From Episyrphus balteatus (taxonomy: Eukaryota > Arthropoda > Insecta > Diptera > Syrphidae): 64,000 bases of DNA. The stretch is from NCBI RefSeq assembly GCF_945859705.1, contig NC_079135.1:83708253-83772252 (forward strand), written 5' to 3'. The position numbers were made by a program, and so were the translations under genes. The notes beneath the pieces are model-generated. The model was not told where the DNA came from and did no database searches. It saw nothing but the letters and a program-made list of their open reading frames with translations. Below, in pieces: positions 59,401-64,000 of this stretch. Position 1 is the first letter of the stretch. The number at the start of each line of letters is the position of its first letter.

Positions 59401-60815
59401 AATGGTACCATATAGCACCATAGCAGATGCAATTAATGACTAAAATTATCAAAAAAAATTAATTAATTTTTTTAAAAATTTAAAAAAAATTTTAAAATTA
59501 CATGAAATATGAGACCAGGTGCTGGTGTTAAACGACGCACATGTACATAAGAGAGAATGTCAAGAAGATGTCCCTCTCGACTTGCAGCAAAGCACAATCT
59601 ACAATGGAAAATGTTTTTTATGAACATTTTATTCGAAAAAGAAATATATTTTACAGAAACACGGTTGCCAAGTTATTTAATATTTTTTTAATAGATTTTT
59701 TTAAAAATTAAGTAGGTACTTTTATGAATGAATTTTAAACCGTTATTTGAGATCTCAGATCGAAATGACAGGATTTCGACCTTTATTCAGACGTAATTGT
59801 TTGGTTTCTTAAATCTTAAATTTTACTTAAATATCAAACTAATTTGGCAACACATACCTTAACTTTAAGCTTAAGTTCCATCTTTCGTATATACATACCG
59901 TCCAGCTGCAAATAGAGTACCATTAGCACTACCAAATGTACTAATAGTCACACTAAGTGGCATCAGCCATGCCATAACGCCCAATATCCGATTACCAAAT
60001 GTAACTGCAACTGCCTCAGATTCAATCATTTCGGTGGGTGACATAGCAGCCAGATATGAGATATTAATCAATGCATATGCCAATGTTACCAATGGTATGC
60101 CAATTATAATTGACCTCGGTAGGTTTTTGCTTGGATTTTTAATTTCTTCGGTGACATAATTCAAATTATTCCAACCGTCATAGGCCCACAGACCGGTGTA
60201 AAAAGCCGTCGCTATGGCTCCAAATGTCGGTGGTGGTCCGTTAAATGCGTTCTGTAGATGCTGAGTATTTCCCTGAAATAGCTTAAAGGCTCCGCCACAA
60301 ATCACAATCAGTACGGCGACCAATTTGGCAGCTGTAAATATATTCTGTACAGCCATTCCCAAGTTAACACTATAACAATTGACGAACAGAATCATCACTG
60401 TTTTTGGAGGAGGGAGGAGGAGTACAGAAATAATAAATTTTTTGTTTGTGTACAGTTTTTTTTTTTTTTTTTGATAGATTTTGTTTTGTATTTTTGACTT
60501 TTTTTTTCATATTTCGTTTCCTGCTAGACAATGGCTTATGATTAAATGGTAAATGAAATAAAGATTACATACCAATTGCAACTAATGCAACCATCTTAAC
60601 AACCGACGTTGGTGGATCACATTCACTAACGAAAGCCTCCACTGCATACTGAGCAAATGAAAGACATATTATAGCCATTTGGGATGGCTTTAACACCAAT
60701 GTCGATACCCATGAAAACAAAAATGCCGGAGCTGGCCCGAATGCGTCCATAAAATAGGCCCATTCAGCCCCCGATGAAGTGTTCATTGTGCCTAATTCAG
60801 CATATGCCAAAGCGC
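56418..60815 (-). CDS. b(0,+)AT-like SLC7 amino-acid transporter light chain, 3' five exons
   Basis: Membrane exchanger subunit of the heteromeric amino-acid transporters. Light chains of this type move cationic or neutral amino acids when disulfide-linked to an SLC3 heavy chain. Minus-strand exons 60815-60573, 60397-59899, 59598-59502, 59439-59121 and 56488-56418 join in phase to about 408 residues. Blocks in order: [24 protein letters not shown] (the Cys position used for the heavy-chain bond), [94 protein letters not shown] near the stop. Several helices are evident. GLWAYDGW with Trp, VRRLTPAP and the EVVP tail favour b(0,+)AT over LAT1 or y+LAT. About 90 N-terminal residues are beyond the right edge. 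Drosophila has several paralogues, so no symbol is given. Confidence 0.9.
57060..58200. mobile_element. 1.14-kb inverted-repeat element in the transporter's last intron
   Basis: Ends GGCCCAGTTTCACCA and TTGGTGAAATAGGGCC. Inner blocks such as TTCTGTTTCACCAAAG (57205) and CTTTGTGAAACAGAATT (58110) are inverted copies, with many TACAAGT/ACTTGTA words. Non-coding. Target duplication uncertain. Confidence 0.65.
58207..58345 (-). repeat. imperfect 89-nt hairpin joined to a tRNA-like B-box relic
   Basis: 58207-58295 folds as a long imperfect stem (CTATAATGCTTTACAGAAGC against CATCTGTAAAGCTTTATAG) with a short loop. Next to it the minus strand reads GGTTCGATCCTAGCCC, matching the Pol III B box, after GTGCGACTAATG. 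Looks like a tRNA-derived relic fused to a hairpin tail. Confidence 0.5.
58964..59088. repeat. perfect 24-bp inverted repeat beside the exon D donor
   Basis: Arms 58964-58987 and 59065-59088 (GCAAATCAAATTCACCTTC and complement), 77-nt loop, 32 nt inside the intron from the donor. Confidence 0.85.
59121..59439 (-). CDS. transporter exon D (C-terminal helices)
   Basis: 319 nt from acceptor AATTTTAG to donor GTGAGT (GT at 59120-59119). Encodes [50 protein letters not shown] and GMTPRFM. Reading through the donor would stop after four codons, but splicing to exon E restores the family C-terminus. Confidence 0.88.
59502..59598 (-). CDS. transporter exon C
   Basis: 97 nt between acceptor CCATTGTAG and donor GTAATT. 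Completes an Arg codon and reads [17 protein letters not shown] then [13 protein letters not shown]. Followed by a 62-nt intron. Confidence 0.87.
59899..60397 (-). CDS. transporter exon B (core helices)
   Basis: Acceptor AAAAACAG before TGATGATTC, donor GTATGT (GT at 59898-59897). 499 nt. Carries [42 protein letters not shown] and ANGTLFAAG. Confidence 0.9.
60573..60815 (-). CDS. transporter exon A (TM3-4 region)
   Basis: Acceptor CTTTTCAG (AG at 60817-60816), donor GTATGT (GT at 60572-60571). 243 nt with split codons at both ends. Encodes [10 protein letters not shown] through VALVAIG, including the conserved Cys of SECDPP. Confidence 0.88.
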
Positions 60816-60864
60816 CTGAAAAGAAAGAAATATTTTTTATAATTTTTTTTATATTGGTTTCGTA

Positions 60865-61800
60865 TCAAAAAAATTCGAGGTTTTAATCAAATGTTATGAA
60901 GTCCAAAAAAGTGGTTTTCGTCATGACGATGACGCACAGTGCGTTGATTCAGTGCAAAGTATGGAAAAAATTCAAAACAGCCTAATTTGTATGATCTTTT
61001 CTTTTAACATTATTTTTTAGTCTCATGGCAAGTAAATTGTGTATAAAAACATTTTTTATTTCGGTTATAAGTTTTTGTCATATAAGTACACTAAGGATTG
61101 TTATTTTTATAACTCAAAAAGTGCGTTTTTCATACAAATTGTGTGTAAAAAGGCTTGAAACAATCAGTCATAGCTAGCAGGGACTCGGGTGGACGCGGAT
61201 GAATGATACCTTTTTGGAAAGGTCGTTGGAATGCACGTGAATCAAAAATTATGCTGAACTTTGAAAATAAGCTGTTTTGTGAGAAATAAACCGTTACTTT
61301 ACCGGTTATTAAAACGATCTAAGACTTTGGAGTGCAAAAAAAACCAATAAAATATATTAAGCTTACCCTTCTTACGAGTATCCAATTAAAAACAGGTTTA
61401 ATTGGAGCAATTTAACTCCGTGGTGCAGCTATTCGTAAATCATCACTAAATGGCCTACTTTTGACATGTTACCTTTAAGAGGTTGTGTAGCTTGCTGTAG
61501 TTGCATTTTACAAAAAAAAAAATTACAGTTCATCTAGTTAGACATCTGGCTATAATTTTGCATTCTTCAAAACCGGTTTTAGAAGGTCAAATTTTTTGAC
61601 TTTTTTCCACTGGTCGCCGCACTGTGTGACGTACGTCAGTCTGTGCGTCGTCGGTGCATCCATATGTAAATAAAGGTGGAGCTTAAACTTGTGGTAAATC
61701 CGTACTTGAAATTTGGTACGATTTTTTTTGAAACTTCCAAGGTGTAATTTTTTTTTGCAATAAATTTTTTTCGAAAATGTATCTCCCATACAATTTTTTT
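60865..61800 (+). mobile_element. mini-me-like fragment, split by a nested element
   Basis: TTGGTTTCGTATCAAAAAA…TTCGAGGTTTTAATCAAA, GTGGTTTTCGTCATGACG, then after the insertion TACGTCAGTCTGTGCGTCG and CTTAAACTTGTGG, the order seen at 11360-11700. It lies upstream of exon A, in an intron of the transporter. Confidence 0.5.
60935..61626. mobile_element. 692-bp Transib-like element (RSS-heptamer ends, 5-bp duplications)
   Basis: Ends CACAGTGCG and CGCACTGTG, flanked by TGACG (60930-60934, 61627-61631). CACAGTG is the V(D)J RSS heptamer. Transib elements use CACWRTG-like ends and 5-bp GC-rich duplications. Inner ends also share CAGTG-AAA. No transposase frame. Confidence 0.55.
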
Positions 61801-62264
61801 CGAGTAATTACAATTTTCCGAAAGCGACTTTAATGAATTTTATTAAATTTAGTCTTTTTGTCAAATCGAATATTTTGGCGTTTTATTATTGCTAACTATG
61901 TTAAAGCAAAGACTAAAAATACATGAAATAATACAAACATAAAATGTTCAAAAAAAAAAAGAAAGGTTACAGTTTTTATTGAACCAAAATAAAATTTTTG
62001 ATTTGATTAAAAACGCATATTTTGTTTAAAAATTAAATATTTAGTTTTATTGAACATTTAAACTTTTGTTGTTTACTTGAAACACAGTTGGCAACAATAT
62101 AAAGCTAAAATCATCAATTTTTTTAAGAAAACAAATAGGAAAGCTGTCATAAATAAGTGTTTCTTTTATGTATTTATCTTACATATATCTTACATATTGT
62201 TTTGGATTGAAAATTCTGGTTAAACGCTTGTTTAATTACGCTTGAATTAAGAAAAGGGTTCGTA

Positions 62265-62491
62265 CACTGCACTGGGGGAAAAAACGCAACGTAAAATGTA
62301 AAATGTTCAACGTTGATTTAATGTTGAAAAAATTAACATGAAACTTCTTTTTCTTTTCAGCTGTCCTACAAAAATAAAAAAAATTTCTTACGTTGTTTCA
62401 ATTTAATTTTGAAGAAGTTTCATGTTAATTTTTTCAACATTAAATCAACGTTGAACATTTTACATTTTACGTTGCGTTTTTTCCCTCAGTG
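62265..62491. mobile_element. 227-bp MITE with ~80-bp inverted repeats
   Basis: From CACTGCACTGGGGG to CCCTCAGTG, flanked by TA (62263-62264, 62492-62493). The arms (AACGCAACGTAAAATG, TTCAACGTTGATTTAATG and complements) are nearly perfect. The left end has an extra CACTG. Confidence 0.75.
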
Positions 62492-62499
62492 TATGGTCT

Positions 62500-63219
62500 A
62501 TATCTACTTACCTATATTATATAATGTAACTTATTCATGACTTTGCCGCAAAAAAAATATTTTTGTTTTCCTATCTATAGGTATAAAAATCGTCAAAATT
62601 GTTGGTAATTTAGGACAATCCAAGAATCAGCATACTTATAGCTCTAAAAGTATGATTTATCACTTCGGCACATTATTATTCAAAATGTGTAATTTTATAT
62701 CTTATTATCTAATTACATAGCTGCATATTTAACTTATATAATAATAGTGATTGAAAAAAAAAATAATTTAAATACCTATTTTGACCGCTGGCGCTGTTTT
62801 GAAATTAAAAAAAAAATTGGCATAATTTTTATTTTCAGAAGTTAATTTTATAATTTTTTTTTCAAAAATGCCGATGGAAATGATTTTTTTTAAGCAAAAA
62901 TATGTAAAAAATATCACTGTACGGAGATTATAGTACTTTCCATTCTAGGATAAAAATCAATATGCCGAAACTAAAAATCCATACATAAAAATTTTTAAAT
63001 TAAGGAATCACCTCAACAGTTTTCATAGCTTATATTTTATGTTAGATCTATCAAAACTTCTTCATTATTTGAATGTATTTTAACGATTTTTTGACTGTTT
63101 CGAGAGGTTTTTCAACATTTAAACGTAATGTCACTGAATTTTGACGTAGAACTAAATAAGTTTATCAAAACATTCAGCCCTATTGTGAGTTCCACGTTCA
63201 GGCCAAAAAATATATACAT
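62500..63219. other. AT-rich intronic or intergenic DNA
   Basis: No feature seen. The N-terminal transporter exons were searched for here on the minus strand and not found. Confidence 0.35.
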
Positions 63220-64000
63220 TAGGGTGGGTCAAAAAAATCTTTTTTTTGATTTGGTACTCCGAAAAATCGATTGCTAGACACCTCTAGAATATACACACCA
63301 AATATGAGCTCTTTATATTAATGGGAAGGTCCTCCGCTTCGAAATTTTCCATTTTTACATAAAGCTTCTACTAAAAAAAAAAATAATTTTTTTATTAATT
63401 GACTTTTTAGCAAATTTCTTTACATATTCTTGTAGGAAATTGAACGCTCTACAAAAAAGGTCCTCTACATTTTTTTCTTTTATCTAACTGTTTAATAGAT
63501 ATTTGAGGTCCAAAAATCGAGAAAATCTTTAAAAATTCGTTTTTTCTTAATTTTGTAACAAATTGAAAAATTATAATAATCAAACGCGCAAGACCTATTC
63601 TTGTAAGAAATTCATTGCTCCACAAAAAAGGTCTCATTAACTTTTTTCATTAATCTAACCATTCTAAAGATATTTGAGGTCAAAGTTTAAAAAAATTATA
63701 AAAACATTTTTTACTTTTCAAAATTTTCTAAATTACTGAAAATTCATTATTATCAAGTATTCTTATAGGGGCTTAAATATCAAAGGAATCCTTATCATCA
63801 AATTGATTGCTCTAACTGTTTAGAAGATATTCGTATCCAAACCAATGCTCACTGATTTCAATAGTTTTCTTAGGACCCGCATGCATTGCGATTTGGATAC
63901 GAATATCTTCAAAACGGTTAAAGCAATCAATTTGATGCCAAGAAATGTTTTGGAGAACGTTTAAGCCCCTACAAGAATACGTCTTTCTAAATTGAAAATA
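63220..64000. mobile_element. foldback element cut by the right edge
   Basis: Starts TAGGGTGGGTCAAAAAAATC. The left arm carries ~180-bp units (TCTTGTAGGAAATTG 63429, TCTTGTAAGAAATTC 63599, TCTTATAGGGGCTTA 63761). 63765-63842 is inverted at 63891-63982 around a centre near 63867. By symmetry the right end should lie near 64510. Confidence 0.6.

Overview
The window is eukaryotic nuclear DNA, almost certainly from a dipteran fly, probably a higher fly. It is strongly AT-rich, has short introns (62 to 300 nt) with GT..AG borders, holds one insect-type CLIP-domain serine protease gene, and is full of fly-type DNA transposons. These include miniature elements with (GTCT)n cores of the mini-me/DINE kind, TA- and TWA-flanked inverted-repeat elements, a piggyBac-like element and a foldback element. 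I cannot name the species. No operon, phage, CRISPR array or confident intact tRNA was seen.

There are two host genes, both on the minus strand and both cut by the window edges. At the left, positions 7-2578 hold the first three coding exons of a secreted CLIP-domain serine protease: signal peptide, CLIP domain, and the protease N-half with the catalytic His. Its Asp and Ser exons lie to the left. At the right, positions 56418-60815 hold the last five coding exons of an SLC7 heteromeric amino-acid transporter light chain, closest to the b(0,+)AT/SLC7A9 type. Its N-terminal exons lie to the right. The roughly 54 kb between them looks intergenic.

Layout: 0.7-2.3 kb is intron 1 of the protease, filled by a ~150-bp tandem array with a nested element. 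3.18-3.38 kb is a decayed hAT end. 3378-10038 is a 6.66-kb near-perfect foldback element with 9-bp target duplications. 10-13.5 kb holds older repeats, including a (GTGCGTCG)5 Helitron-like element nested in another repeat. 17.5-21.2 kb holds two inverted-repeat elements. 22.5-26 kb holds a second copy of the ~150-bp array and a 2.85-kb element with a nested Harbinger-like element. 27.2-28 kb is a mini-me-like element with a nested hairpin element. 28-35 kb is mostly unique. 35.9-37.8 kb is a rearranged piggyBac-like element. 38-42.8 kb holds minisatellites, duplicated mini-me-like elements and a 1.08-kb palindrome. 46.7-48.6 kb is a ~482-bp tandem array ending in an inverted unit. 51.5-54 kb holds two more inverted-repeat elements. 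56.4-60.8 kb is the transporter, with an element-rich 2.6-kb last intron. 60.9-64 kb holds a Transib-like element, a small hairpin element and a truncated foldback element.

The two genes have no visible functional link. The main interest is the foldback element: nearly identical modular arms, 40-42 bp perfect palindromes centred on TGACGTCA, a 329-bp module present in one arm only, a C-rich motif found at two other loci, and a possible diverged relative at 46.7-48.6 kb. All identifications come from reading the sequence; no database search was run.
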